A DNA stretch of 64,000 nucleotides from Acidovorax kalamii (GTDB lineage: Bacteria > Pseudomonadota > Gammaproteobacteria > Burkholderiales > Burkholderiaceae_C), in assembly GCF_002245625.1 (NCBI RefSeq), contig NZ_NOIG01000009.1, forward strand, positions 1 through 64,000, written 5' to 3'. Made by a program: the position numbers and the translations under genes. This document shows, piece after piece, positions 1 to 8,890 of the stretch. The notes below the pieces were generated by a model, which did no database searches, was not told the DNA's origin, and was given only the letters and a program-made list of their open reading frames with translations. Every line of letters starts with the position of its first letter. Within the stretch, counting starts at the first letter, position 1.

Positions 1-232
1 TTCGGGCAAGTGCTTCAGAAGCGAAGCCCTCGACTATAGCACGGTTTAAAGGGGGCTGGAGTGAGCCCCGCCACTTTTCCCGTCTATGCCATCTGGCGTC
101 ATGCCAACGCCCCAGTCGGCCTCAAGCGATCCACGGTCAACAGCCCCCCCCCCCTCTCATTGAGGTCAAGCAGGTGGCGACAAAGGGGGCTGAACGTCCC
201 TCTTTGCACTCGCCACCGATAATCCAGCCCCT
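1..232. other. Non-coding region upstream of uup, with a C11 tract
   Basis: I see no credible gene here. A homopolymer of 11 C lies at 144-154, about 80 bases before the uup start. On the minus strand TATAGT (38 to 33) could be a -10 box for a gene that reads out of the window, but no matching -35 box is clear. Short open frames on the minus strand across this region are shadows of uup. Confidence 0.5.
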
Positions 233-2143
233 ATGGCACTTATCACCCTACTGGACGCCCAACTCGCATTTGGGCATGTTGCACTGCTGGACCACGCCGG
301 CTTTTCTTTGGAGACTGCGGAGCGTGTTGGCCTGATTGGCCGCAATGGCGCGGGCAAGTCTTCGCTTCTCAAGATCCTGGGAGGCCTGGCCAAGCCTGAC
401 GATGGGGCACTGCAAGTACAGCAAGGGGTGCGAATTGCCTTTGTCGCGCAGGAGCCCACCCTGGACCCCGCAGCCACGATCTTCAAGGCAGCATCCGAAG
501 GTCTGCAACGGGTGATCGGCATCCGCGATCAGTATCTCTCTGGGGCCGAGGGACTGGATCTGGACGCCTTGCAATCCGAGATCGAAGCTTATGACGCGTG
601 GAACTGGGAGCAACGCGTCGAGGAAACACTGCAACGTTTGCACCTGGACCCGGAAGCTGTGGTCGGCACCTTGTCTGGGGGAACCAAGAAGCGGGTCGCC
701 TTGGCCCAGGCACTGGTTGCCCGGCCTGATGTTCTGCTGCTGGATGAGCCCACCAACCACCTGGACCTGGATTCCATCGAATGGCTGGAAGACCTGCTGC
801 TGGATTTTCCGGGCAGCGTTGTCACGATCACCCATGACCGCTCATTTCTGGACCGTGTCGCCACCCGGATCGTTGAACTGGACCGTGGCCAATTGCGTTC
901 GTACCCAGGCAACTTTGCGCAGTACCAGATTCAGAAGGAAGAGCAACTGGCCCAGGAGGCAGTGATCGCCGCCAAGGCCGACAAGCTGTTGGCACAGGAA
1001 GAGGTCTGGATACGCAAGGGGGTGGAGGCTCGCCGCACGCGCAGCCAGAGCCGCATCAGCCGGCTGGAACAGCTGCGAGCCCGCCGCGAGGCCCGCCGCG
1101 ATGTGGTGGGGAGCGTGCGCATGGATGTCGCCACCGGCGGCGCGAACGGCTACCAGGGCAAGATCGTGGCGGAATTGACGGGGGTGAGCAAAGCCTTCGG
1201 CGAGAAGACGATTGTTCGCAACTTCACGGGCACCATCCTGCGGGGCGACAAGGTGGGCTTGATTGGCCCCAATGGCGCAGGCAAAACGACCTTGCTCAAG
1301 ATGATCCTGGGAGAGCTGCCCGCCGACAAGGGCACGATCCGCCAGGGGGCGAACCTGCAGGTCGCCTATTTCGACCAGATGCGCCATGCCGTGAACCTCG
1401 ATGCCACGCTGGAGGATTTCATCAGCCCCGGCAGCGAGTGGATTGAAATCGGCAACCAGCGCAAGCACGTCAAGAGCTACCTGAGCGACTTTCTTTTCTC
1501 ACCGGCCCGTGCGCACTCGCCCGTGCGCTCCCTGTCGGGCGGCGAGCGCAACCGGCTGCTGCTGGCTCGTTTGTTCGCACGCCCTGCCAATGTGCTGGTG
1601 CTGGACGAGCCAACCAACGACCTGGACATCGACACCCTGGATTTGCTGGAAGAGCTGCTGGAAAACTACGAAGGCACCGTGTTCCTGGTCAGCCACGACC
1701 GGACCTTCCTAGATAACGTGGTGACCAGCACCATCGCCTTTGAAGGTGACGGCCTGTGGCGCGAATATGAAGGGGGCGTGCAGGACTGGCTGGAGCAATC
1801 CAAGCGCAGCAAGGCCATTCAGGCCTCGGCAGCCGCTGCGGCAACCACGCCCAAAGCATCCGCTGCTGAAAATTCAAGCAAAAATAGCCCTTTGCGCGCA
1901 CCAGACAAGCCTGAGCAGCTATCAAAAAAGAAGCTTTCTTACAAAGAACAGCGCGAACTGGAACAGCTCCCCGCCCAGATCACCGCCCTGGAGACGGAAC
2001 AACAGGTGCTGCAAGAGGCGCTGGCCGATGGGAGCCTGTACAGCAAAGACCCAGCGCGCGCCGCCGAGATGGCGACCCGTGCTGCCACCATTGACGACGA
2101 ACTGATGGCTGCTTTGGAGCGCTGGACAGAACTGTCTGCCTGA
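233..2143 (+). CDS. uup: ABC-F family ATPase (Uup type)
   Basis: Soluble protein of 636 residues with two ABC ATPase domains and no membrane segment, the layout of ABC-F proteins, which act on ribosomes or, for Uup, in DNA and ribosome quality control. Domain 1 has Walker A GRNGAGKSS near residue 36, signature LSGGTKKR and Walker B LLLDEPTNHLD. Domain 2 has GPNGAGKTT near residue 345, LSGGERNR and LVLDEPTNDLD. Both cassettes look intact. The C-terminal part after about residue 565 is charged and helical, as in the Uup coiled-coil DNA-binding tail. The linker just before it (residues about 546 to 565) is encoded by a copy of the dispersed repeat found in intergenic regions of this window. It converges with the chemotaxis operon and is not obviously related to it. 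Confidence 0.93.
   Translation: MALITLLDAQLAFGHVALLDHAGFSLETAERVGLIGRNGAGKSSLLKILGGLAKPDDGALQVQQGVRIAFVAQEPTLDPAATIFKAASEGLQRVIGIRDQYLSGAEGLDLDALQSEIEAYDAWNWEQRVEETLQRLHLDPEAVVGTLSGGTKKRVALAQALVARPDVLLLDEPTNHLDLDSIEWLEDLLLDFPGSVVTITHDRSFLDRVATRIVELDRGQLRSYPGNFAQYQIQKEEQLAQEAVIAAKADKLLAQEEVWIRKGVEARRTRSQSRISRLEQLRARREARRDVVGSVRMDVATGGANGYQGKIVAELTGVSKAFGEKTIVRNFTGTILRGDKVGLIGPNGAGKTTLLKMILGELPADKGTIRQGANLQVAYFDQMRHAVNLDATLEDFISPGSEWIEIGNQRKHVKSYLSDFLFSPARAHSPVRSLSGGERNRLLLARLFARPANVLVLDEPTNDLDIDTLDLLEELLENYEGTVFLVSHDRTFLDNVVTSTIAFEGDGLWREYEGGVQDWLEQSKRSKAIQASAAAAATTPKASAAENSSKNSPLRAPDKPEQLSKKKLSYKEQRELEQLPAQITALETEQQVLQEALADGSLYSKDPARAAEMATRAATIDDELMAALERWTELSA
1879..1922 (-). repeat. Dispersed repeat family 1, copy A (inside uup)
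   Basis: On the minus strand it begins ATAGCTGCT and ends GGGCTATTTTTG, with GCGCGC in the middle, matching the other seven copies listed here. Unlike most copies it lies within a coding region and is translated in frame as part of the linker before the Uup C-terminal coiled coil. Confidence 0.7.
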
Positions 2144-2144
2144 A

Positions 2145-2171
2145 GGTGGCGCGCCCCGACCGGGGGGCCAC
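2145..2171. terminator. Hairpin between convergent uup and cheB
   Basis: GTGG (2146-2149) and CCAC (2168-2171) enclose a CCCC/GGGG stem with a GACC loop. It sits in the 81-base gap where uup and the chemotaxis operon converge, so it could stop transcription from either side. No clear T run follows, so it is not a textbook intrinsic terminator. Confidence 0.35.
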
Positions 2172-2224
2172 ATGCAAGCCGCTGATGGCTCCCGGTGACA
2201 GCCCGCGCCGGGGCTGAACATCCG

Positions 2225-3319
2225 TCAGATGCGGTGGTGCAGACGGTCTGTTGCGCCGCGCAAGCGCGTGATCAATGCCGGAGCGATCTGGCCGAGGGGC
2301 AGAACTTCATCGGCAGCGCCATGGGCAATGGCCTCGCGCGGCATGCCGAACACGATGCAGGTGGCTTCATCCTGTACGTAGTTGTAGCTGCCTGCATCCT
2401 TCATCTCGCGCATGGCGGCGGCACCATCGTTGCCCATGCCCGTCAGCATGATGCCGAAGGCATTGCGCCCCACCACCGCAGCGGCAGACTTGAACAGCAC
2501 CTCGACCGATGGCTTGTGGCGGTTGACCGGGGGGCCGTCATCGACCACCGCCACATAGTTGGCGCCACTGCGTGCCACATGGAACTGGGTGCCACCCGGC
2601 GCAATGTAGGCATGGCCCGGCAAGATGCGCTCGCCATTGACGGCTTCTTTCACCGTGATCTGGCACAGCCCATTCAAGCGCGCGGCAAAGCTGGTGGTGA
2701 AACCAGGCGGCATGTGCTGGGTGATCACGATGGCGGGCGAGTCGGCCGGCATCTGGACCAGCACTTCCTTGATGGCCTCGGTCCCACCGGTAGAGGCGCC
2801 AATGCAGATCAGTTTTTCGGTTGACAGGCGGCCCAACAGGGCAGAGGCAGGTGCAGGCGCATGTGCGCCCCCCCCCCCGGCAGGCGCCGCATCCCGCACC
2901 GGAGCACGGCGAACCTGCGCCACCGCCGCCACGCGGATCTTGTCCACGATCTGGGCGGCCAGATCGTTGAGCCCGCTGGCCAGGCCCACACGCGGCTTGG
3001 CGACAAAATCGATGGCGCCAAGCTCCAGCGCCTTCATCGTGACTTCAGCCCCACGCTCGGTCAGCGTGGAGATCATCACCACCGGCATGGGGCGCAGCCG
3101 CATGAGGCGGCCGAGAAAATCGATGCCATCCATGCGGGGCATCTCGACGTCCAGCGTGATGACATCCGGATTCAGCTCACGGATCATCTCGCGCGCTACC
3201 AAAGGGTCATTGGCCGTGCCAATGCACTCCATGTCGCGCTGCCGGTTGATGATCTCGGACAGCAGACTGCGGACCAACGCCGAATCGTCCACCACGATCA
3301 CCCGGATTTTCCTGCTCAT
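2225..3319 (-). CDS. cheB: Chemotaxis protein-glutamate methylesterase/deamidase CheB
   Basis: Removes methyl groups from receptor glutamates and deamidates glutamines, resetting receptor sensitivity. Of 364 residues, the first 120 or so form a receiver domain with acidic pocket D11-D12 and phospho-acceptor D57 ([11 protein letters not shown]). The C-terminal domain carries the methylesterase serine in GASTGG, a histidine in ITQHMPPG and an aspartate in GMGNDG. The linker between the two domains holds a run of four glycines encoded by 11 consecutive G (2868-2878). The start has GAGGAAGG upstream. It is the last gene of the operon, after cheD. Confidence 0.97.
   Translation of the reverse strand: MSRKIRVIVVDDSALVRSLLSEIINRQRDMECIGTANDPLVAREMIRELNPDVITLDVEMPRMDGIDFLGRLMRLRPMPVVMISTLTERGAEVTMKALELGAIDFVAKPRVGLASGLNDLAAQIVDKIRVAAVAQVRRAPVRDAAPAGGGGAHAPAPASALLGRLSTEKLICIGASTGGTEAIKEVLVQMPADSPAIVITQHMPPGFTTSFAARLNGLCQITVKEAVNGERILPGHAYIAPGGTQFHVARSGANYVAVVDDGPPVNRHKPSVEVLFKSAAAVVGRNAFGIMLTGMGNDGAAAMREMKDAGSYNYVQDEATCIVFGMPREAIAHGAADEVLPLGQIAPALITRLRGATDRLHHRI
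2868..2878 (-). repeat. Poly-G tract of 11 in the cheB linker
   Basis: Eleven C on the plus strand, read as G in cheB, encode the glycine run at about residues 148-151. Loss of one base would shift translation to a frame that stops at 2809, cutting off the methylesterase domain but leaving the receiver. Runs of this length are prone to slipped-strand errors. Confidence 0.9.
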
Positions 3320-3334
3320 TAACGCGAACCTTCC

Positions 3335-4078
3335 TCAAAACAGATCAACAGAACCACCGGCAGTGGACTTGACCACCGTAACAGCGTTGCCACGCGCTTC
3401 CTGGGCCAAGGCATCGGGATGGGCATGCGCCAGCCGCTTGACCATGGCCTTTCCCGTCACCGGGAAGAAGACCACCTTGCGCGGGTAGATATCGAGCACA
3501 TCCTCGGAGACGATGGGAATGCGCTCGGTGTGCAGGTAGTTGAGCACAAAATTGGTGTTCCTCTCACCGACATTCATCGTGGTGAAGTTGTGCATCACCT
3601 GCGCACCGCCAAAAATCTTGGCCTGCATGGTTTCACGGCGGGCGCCCAGTTTCAGCATCTCGTTGATGAGCAACTCCATGGCGTAGGAGCCATACCGCCC
3701 CGACGCGTCGGCCAGGTCGCCATCGGGCAGCATGAAGTGGTTCATGCCCCCCACACGCGCGCGGCTGTCCCACAGGCAGGCCGCAATGCACGAGCCCAGC
3801 ACGGTCATGATGACCAGGCTCTCGTCCGCCACGAAATACTCCCCGGGCAGCACTTTCACGGCGTTGTGCTGGAAATGGTGGTCCAGGTAGAAGAAGGACG
3901 CCTCACCCGGCTTGCGGCTTTGCGCCTTGAGTTCCTGCAAAGAAGACTCGCGCGCAGGCGCCGCACCCGCTGCATAGATATCAGCACTCAGAGGCGCAAT
4001 ACGCGGTGCGCGGCGCCGTTCGGGTGAGCCTGGGGTGGTGGCCATGGAGGAAGAGGTGCCTGCTTGGATGTTGGTCAT
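3335..4078 (-). CDS. cheD: Chemoreceptor glutamine deamidase CheD
   Basis: Deamidates receptor glutamines. The CheD fold spans about residues 55-220, with the catalytic cysteine in TVLGSCIAACLWD and the histidine in GGMNHFMLP. An N-terminal extension of about 50 residues rich in Ser, Pro and Arg precedes it. I chose the ATG at 4078; a TTG at 4093 and an ATG at 4045 are also possible, and no site has a strong ribosome binding site. The protein ends GGSVDLF, a tail almost identical to that of the CheZ-like protein at the head of this operon. Its neighbours cheR and cheB act on the same receptors. Confidence 0.93.
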   Translation of the reverse strand: MTNIQAGTSSSMATTPGSPERRRAPRIAPLSADIYAAGAAPARESSLQELKAQSRKPGEASFFYLDHHFQHNAVKVLPGEYFVADESLVIMTVLGSCIAACLWDSRARVGGMNHFMLPDGDLADASGRYGSYAMELLINEMLKLGARRETMQAKIFGGAQVMHNFTTMNVGERNTNFVLNYLHTERIPIVSEDVLDIYPRKVVFFPVTGKAMVKRLAHAHPDALAQEARGNAVTVVKSTAGGSVDLF

Positions 4079-4108
4079 GGGTGCTTTTTGCAAGACAACA
4101 TGGACAGG

Positions 4109-5014
4109 TCAACGGCGCTCGTACACCGTCTTGCCACGCAGGGTAAACAGATCGCGGGATTCACTGAAATTCTCGGCATGGCCGACAAACAACATGCCCC
4201 CCGGCTTGAGTACCCGGTGGATACGCTCCAACACCTTCCGCTGCGTGGGCGCATCGAAGTAGATCATCACGTTGCGGCAGAAGACCACATCGAAGGGCTC
4301 CTTGAAAGGCCAATCATCGCGGATGAGGTTCACGCTCATGAAGTCAATGACGCGGCGCAGCTCAGGCTTCGCGCGCACCATTCCCGCATTGCCGCCTTTG
4401 CCCCGCAAAAAGAATTTTTGCAGGCGCTCAGGGCTCACCCCTTTCAGGCCATCGAGCCGGTAAACACCTTGCGCGGCCGTGGCCAGCACCCGCGAGTCGA
4501 TGTCGCTGGCCGTGAGCTTGAACGAGGCGTTGGCCCCTAGCGCTTCGAACGCCGTCATCACAATCGAGTACGGCTCTTCGCCTGTGGACGCGGCATTGCA
4601 CCAGACCTTCCAGTTGGCCGAAGGTTTGGAGCGCAGGTGCGAAGCAAAAATCTCGAAGTGGTGCTGTTCGCGGAAAAAGGCCGTCAGGTTGGTGGTGAGT
4701 GCATTGACGAACTCCTGCCACTCTGGCCCGTCGTGGTTTTCGAGCCAGCTGAGGTAGTCGTGAAAACTGGTGTGCCCGGTATCGCGCAGCCGCCGCGACA
4801 GTCGGCTGTACACCATCGCGTGTTTGCCGTCATGCAGGCTGATGCCGGCGCGCTGGTAGATCAGCGCCTGGACCCGGGCAAAATCTGCGTTGGTCCAGAC
4901 AAATTCACGCCCCTGGGCCAAGGGCCCCGAGGGAGCCTCCGCCGCAGCATAGGCCGGATCCACCCGTGGCGGGGCAGACCGGGCTGAAACGGAGGCACTG
5001 GTGGTGTGGGCCAT
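4109..5014 (-). CDS. cheR: Chemotaxis protein methyltransferase CheR
   Basis: S-adenosylmethionine-dependent methylation of receptor glutamates, opposing CheB. The 301-residue protein has an N-terminal all-helical CheR domain, with the arginine-rich SRLSRRLRD near residue 70, followed by the Rossmann-like methyltransferase domain with NAASTGEEPYS, TASDIDSRVL and FCRNVMIYF, all typical of the family. The first 35 or so residues are a low-complexity extension. The gene follows cheW after 106 bases that carry no receptor gene. Confidence 0.97.
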   Translation of the reverse strand: MAHTTSASVSARSAPPRVDPAYAAAEAPSGPLAQGREFVWTNADFARVQALIYQRAGISLHDGKHAMVYSRLSRRLRDTGHTSFHDYLSWLENHDGPEWQEFVNALTTNLTAFFREQHHFEIFASHLRSKPSANWKVWCNAASTGEEPYSIVMTAFEALGANASFKLTASDIDSRVLATAAQGVYRLDGLKGVSPERLQKFFLRGKGGNAGMVRAKPELRRVIDFMSVNLIRDDWPFKEPFDVVFCRNVMIYFDAPTQRKVLERIHRVLKPGGMLFVGHAENFSESRDLFTLRGKTVYERR

Positions 5015-5054
5015 ATTGATCGTCCGAAGGGAAATCCTGTTCGCTCCAACAGGC

Positions 5055-5073
5055 CCGCAAGCCCTGCTTGCGG
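5055..5073. other. Hairpin between cheW and cheR
   Basis: CCGCAAG (5055-5061) and CTTGCGG (5067-5073) form a perfect 7-bp stem with a 5-base loop in the 106-base gap inside the operon. No T run follows on the minus strand, so it may be an RNA-processing or partial-attenuation element rather than a terminator. Confidence 0.35.
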
Positions 5074-5120
5074 CCTGACATGTGCCTGGGCCACCAATGG
5101 TTGTTGACCGTCGTTGCGCC

Positions 5121-5609
5121 CTATTCGTTGGCAGTAACCAATCCCATATCCACGCTCGACATGAGTTTCTCGATGTCGAGCAGGATCAGCATGCGCTCAC
5201 CCACCGAGCCCAGCCCCAGGATGCAGCTGTTGTCGATGGCACTTTCGATGTCGGGGGCCGAGCGGATGCTCTCGGGCGTCAGCTCCATCACATCGCTGAC
5301 AGAGTCCACCACGATCCCGACCACCCGGTTGCGCAGGTTGAGGATGATGACCACCGTAAAGCTGTTGTAGTCGGCCTGCGCGCAGTTGAACTTCAGGCGC
5401 ATGTCCACAATGGGAACAATCGTCCCGCGCAGGTTGGTCACGCCCTTGATGAACTCGGGCGCATTGGCAATGCGGGTCGGAGGTTCGTAGCCCCGGATCT
5501 CCTGCACCTTCAGGATGTCGATGCCGTACTCTTCCTGATCCAGGCGGAATGTCAGATATTCACGTGCACCCGTCGGCGCAGCGTCTGCCGTCTTACCAAT
5601 CACACTCAT
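5121..5609 (-). CDS. cheW: Chemotaxis adaptor protein CheW
   Basis: Scaffold that couples receptors to CheA. The 162-residue protein is a single CheW-like beta domain with the family patterns [28 protein letters not shown] and [11 protein letters not shown]. The ATG at 5609 is preferred over an upstream in-frame ATG at 5627 because AGGAGA lies about 9 bases before it. The gene sits 58 bases after cheA and ahead of cheR. Confidence 0.97.
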   Translation of the reverse strand: MSVIGKTADAAPTGAREYLTFRLDQEEYGIDILKVQEIRGYEPPTRIANAPEFIKGVTNLRGTIVPIVDMRLKFNCAQADYNSFTVVIILNLRNRVVGIVVDSVSDVMELTPESIRSAPDIESAIDNSCILGLGSVGERMLILLDIEKLMSSVDMGLVTANE

Positions 5610-5667
5610 GGTGCATTCTCCTTTCATGACAGCGCCCAGCCCCTGACGGACCGGGGCGCTTGAATCC

Positions 5668-7806
5668 TCAGTGGCGCGCCCGGCGCACCAGACCGCCCGT
5701 GTCCAGAATCAGGGCCACCGTGCCGTCGCCCAGGATGGTGGCGCCCGACACATTGGGCACCTTGCGGTAGTTCGACTCCAGGTTCTTGACCACCACTTGG
5801 TGCTGCCCGAGCAGTTCATCGACTAGCAGCGCCACACGGCTGCCGTCCGCCTCGACCACCACCATGATGTTGCTGGACTTGTTGAGGTCGAAACGGGGCA
5901 CCTGGAAAATTTTCTCCAGCGCGATCACGGGCATGTATTCGTCGCGCACCTTTACCAGCTGCGAGCCCTGCGCCACCGTGCTCACGTCGTCGGCATTGAC
6001 CTGGAACGACTCGACCACGGAAGACAGGGGCAGGATGTACACCTCGTCGCCGACTCCCACCGACATGCCGTCCATGATGGCCAGTGTGAGCGGCAGGCGC
6101 ACAGACACCTTCATGCCATAGCCTTCGGCCGAGTCGATTTCCACCGACCCGTTGAGTGCCGCGATGTTGCGCTTGACCACGTCCATGCCCACACCGCGCC
6201 CGGACACATCCGTGACCTCGTCCGCCGTGGAGAAGCCCGGGGCAAAGATCAGCTGCCACACTTCGGCGTCGCTCATCTGCTCGGACACTTCGATGCCCCG
6301 CTCCTGGGCCTTGCTCAGGATCTTTTCGCGCGACAGGCCTCGGCCATCGTCGCGCACCTCGATCACGATCGAGCCGCCTTGGTGAGAGGCCGACAGCGTG
6401 ATGGTGCCGTGCTCAGACTTGCCTTTGGCCAAACGGTCTGCGGGCATCTCAATGCCATGGTCGCAGCTGTTGCGCACGAGGTGGGTCAAGGGGTCGGTGA
6501 TCTTCTCGACCAGGCCCTTGTCCAGCTCGGTGGCTTCGCCCAGGGTGACCAGCTCCACCTTCTTGCCCAGCTTGTTGGCCAAGTCCCGCAGCATGCGCGG
6601 AAAGCGGCTGAAGACGATGGACATCGGGATCATGCGAATCGACATCACCGACTCTTGCAGGTCCCGGGTGTTGCGGTCGAGATCGGCCAGACCCGCGAGC
6701 AGCTGCTGGTAGGCACCAGCATCCAGTCCACGGCTGTTTTGGGCCAGCATGGCCTGCGTGATCACCAACTCGCCCACCAGGTTGATGAGCTGATCGACCT
6801 TCTTGACGTCCACCCGGATGGTCGTGGACTCCATCTGCGCTTGCGCAGCGGCCTTGGGCTCCGCTTTGGGAGCGGTCGCCTTGGGGGCCTGGGCAGGGGC
6901 TTGTGAGGCGGCCTGCGCGGCCTCGGTAGGAGCCCCTGGTGCCCCGTTGAAGAAGCCATAAGGCGTCTCGCCACCGGATGTATCCACTGCCATCGTGGCT
7001 TCGTCGTCCACCGGTTCTGCACCAGGCTCGGCCGCGGCAGCTCCAGCGTCCCGAATGAGCACCTGCTCCTTGGACACGTGGAAGGCAAACAGGTCCAGCA
7101 GATCGTCGTTGGTGGAATTGGTCTCCACCCCAAAGAGGCGCGTATTGGGCTCGGTCGCGGTCAGGTCGCGGATGGCACCGAGGCCAGGAATGTCGCGGAA
7201 CAGCTCCTTGATAGCGTCCGCCTGTTCCGGCCGCTCAAGGGGGCCGATCTGGATTTCGAGCTGCCGCGCTTGTCCGGCCACCGACGGGGCGGCGGCCTTG
7301 GGAGCGGGCGCGGGCGCAGCGGCTGCAGGTGGGGGCGGCGGTGGCGGTGGGGCGGCGACAGCAGGCGCATCGCTGGGCACCAGGCCCGCAGCCAGGTCGC
7401 TGATGCGGCGAACCAGGGAGGTGGTGGACACCGCCTCGCCCTGGCCACCCGCCTGGTGCCGGGCCAGGAGGCTGCGCGACGCATCGGCGGACTCCAGCAG
7501 CACATCCACCATCTGCGGAATCGGCTGCAGCTCATGGCGGCGCAGACGGTCCAGCAACGACTCCATCTGGTGGGTCAGCTCGGCGACGTCAGAGAACCCA
7601 AAGGTGGCAGAGCCGCCCTTGATCGAATGCGCGCAGCGGAAGATGCCATTGAGTTCTTCATCATTGGCACTGCTCAGATCCAAGTCCAGGAGCATCTGCT
7701 CCATCTGGTCGAGGTTCTCGCCCGCTTCCTCGAAAAATATCTGATAGAACTGGCTCAGGTCGAAGTCAGCGCCTGCACCCGATCCTTCTTGGTAGCTTTC
7801 CGCCAT
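5668..7806 (-). CDS. cheA: Chemotaxis sensor histidine kinase CheA
   Basis: Central kinase that phosphorylates CheY and CheB in response to receptors. Of 712 residues, the N-terminal HPt domain has the phospho-accepting His60 in CAHSIKGG. A Pro/Ala linker (about 145-175) leads to a small domain (about 180-260) in the place of the CheY-binding P2 domain. After a second linker containing PYGFF come the dimerisation helices, the HATPase domain (N box [10 protein letters not shown], then DDGRGLS and GRGVGMDVV) and a C-terminal CheW-like regulatory domain. All kinase motifs look intact. It lies between cheY and cheW. Confidence 0.97.
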   Translation of the reverse strand: MAESYQEGSGAGADFDLSQFYQIFFEEAGENLDQMEQMLLDLDLSSANDEELNGIFRCAHSIKGGSATFGFSDVAELTHQMESLLDRLRRHELQPIPQMVDVLLESADASRSLLARHQAGGQGEAVSTTSLVRRISDLAAGLVPSDAPAVAAPPPPPPPPAAAAPAPAPKAAAPSVAGQARQLEIQIGPLERPEQADAIKELFRDIPGLGAIRDLTATEPNTRLFGVETNSTNDDLLDLFAFHVSKEQVLIRDAGAAAAEPGAEPVDDEATMAVDTSGGETPYGFFNGAPGAPTEAAQAASQAPAQAPKATAPKAEPKAAAQAQMESTTIRVDVKKVDQLINLVGELVITQAMLAQNSRGLDAGAYQQLLAGLADLDRNTRDLQESVMSIRMIPMSIVFSRFPRMLRDLANKLGKKVELVTLGEATELDKGLVEKITDPLTHLVRNSCDHGIEMPADRLAKGKSEHGTITLSASHQGGSIVIEVRDDGRGLSREKILSKAQERGIEVSEQMSDAEVWQLIFAPGFSTADEVTDVSGRGVGMDVVKRNIAALNGSVEIDSAEGYGMKVSVRLPLTLAIMDGMSVGVGDEVYILPLSSVVESFQVNADDVSTVAQGSQLVKVRDEYMPVIALEKIFQVPRFDLNKSSNIMVVVEADGSRVALLVDELLGQHQVVVKNLESNYRKVPNVSGATILGDGTVALILDTGGLVRRARH

Positions 7807-7846
7807 GGTGGGCTCCTGTGTACTTGATGGTCTCAGTCAACCCGGC

Positions 7847-8209
7847 TCAGCGGATCACCTTCTGGATGACTTCGATCAAACGATTGGGATCGAAAGGCTT
7901 CACCAGCCAGCCCGTCGCACCGGCGGTGCGCCCGGCCTGCTTCATCTGGTCACTCGACTCCGTCGTCAGGATCAGGATGGGGATGGTCTTGAACTTGGGG
8001 TGCTCGCGCAGCTTGCGGGTCAGGCCAATGCCGTCGAGCCGGGGCATGTTCTGGTCTGCCAGCACCAGATCGATGTTGTGCGTCTCGGCTTTTTCAAGGG
8101 CGTCTTGCCCATCCACTGCCTCCACGACGTGATAGCCGGCGCCCGTGAGGGTGAACGACACCATTTTCCGCATGGAAGGTGAATCATCTACGGCAAGGAT
8201 CGATTGCAT
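7847..8209 (-). CDS. cheY: Chemotaxis response regulator CheY (first of two)
   Basis: Single receiver domain of 120 residues with D8-D9, phospho-acceptor D52 (ADQNMPRLDG), a threonine in ILTTESS and the lysine in LVKPFD. There is no output domain. It is more diverged from the enteric type than the cheY at 38949. The ATG at 8209 has GGAG about 8 bases upstream and gives the usual N terminus; an in-frame ATG at 8221 is less likely. Because it lies between a CheZ-like gene and cheA, it may be a phosphate sink or a regulator with its own phosphatase, rather than the main motor-binding CheY. Confidence 0.92.
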   Translation of the reverse strand: MQSILAVDDSPSMRKMVSFTLTGAGYHVVEAVDGQDALEKAETHNIDLVLADQNMPRLDGIGLTRKLREHPKFKTIPILILTTESSDQMKQAGRTAGATGWLVKPFDPNRLIEVIQKVIR

Positions 8210-8258
8210 GTATGGCTCCAACTGACTTGAATATATAGGCTAACCAATGATGTGAAGG

Positions 8259-8705
8259 TCAAAACAGGTCCACGGAACCTGCATCCATCTCGCTCTGCGT
8301 AACAGGGTTCGGCCTGTCGGGCGCCATCTCTGCAAAGGGCGCGGCGTCCTCGCCTTCTTCATGGCCCATGGCTTCCGATGCCAGGCGGAAGGCACACCCC
8401 TGCAGCACCTTGGTGGTGTGCCAGATCAGTTGGGAGGCCATATCCTGAAACTGCAACTCGGTCACGGCACTGCGCAGCGCAGCGCGTGCGGCCACCAGTT
8501 CGGGAGAATCCGAGACCACCGCGTCCGTCAGCATCGCATTGGCCTCGCCAAAGCGCTCGAGCAGGTTGTCCGTCGCGTGGTTCAACAGCCCCTCCAGGCG
8601 GTGCAGGTCGTGCATCACCACCAGCAAGGAGTCCTGCAGTTCCGCCGCCACCATGACGGGAACCTGGACTGCAGGCCCTCCAGGCGTTGTTAGCGTAGAT
8701 TGCAT
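8259..8705 (-). CDS. Small CheZ-like chemotaxis protein
   Basis: A 148-residue, largely helical protein at the head of the che operon. I recognise a CheZ-like active-site pattern, LQFQDMASQLI, in which D88 and Q92 keep the spacing of the CheZ catalytic Asp and Gln (E. coli D143 and Q147). It ends AGSVDLF, a short acidic-hydrophobic tail comparable in position to the CheY-binding tail of CheZ and nearly identical to the end of CheD. It is shorter than the 205-residue CheZ at 39340. The start has GGAGAAACG upstream. A phosphatase or CheY-binding role is inferred, not shown. Confidence 0.75.
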   Translation of the reverse strand: MQSTLTTPGGPAVQVPVMVAAELQDSLLVVMHDLHRLEGLLNHATDNLLERFGEANAMLTDAVVSDSPELVAARAALRSAVTELQFQDMASQLIWHTTKVLQGCAFRLASEAMGHEEGEDAAPFAEMAPDRPNPVTQSEMDAGSVDLF

Positions 8706-8890
8706 CGTTTCTCCATCGCAGCACGTAGCAGCAAAGCACGCAAAAACACGGGACTACGATACATGCCTCAAAGACTTCCGGGCTTTGTGCACACCGTAGC
8801 ATCCGCGCCCATTGGACGCCGACGCCGGAACCACCCCAACGGGACAAACACCCTTGTTTGTTCCAATTTGTATCCTATGATAGCGCTCCT
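8706..8890. promoter_or_regulatory. Divergent promoter region with a 9-bp palindrome
   Basis: This gap separates the che operon (minus) from the kinase-regulator pair (plus). It contains an inverted repeat, GGGACAAAC (8841-8849) and GTTTGTTCC (8856-8864), with one mismatch and a 6-base spacer, which looks like an operator. A possible plus-strand promoter, TTGTTT (8854-8859) and TATGAT (8876-8881), overlaps the right arm. If used it would give an almost leaderless kinase message. Confidence 0.5.
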
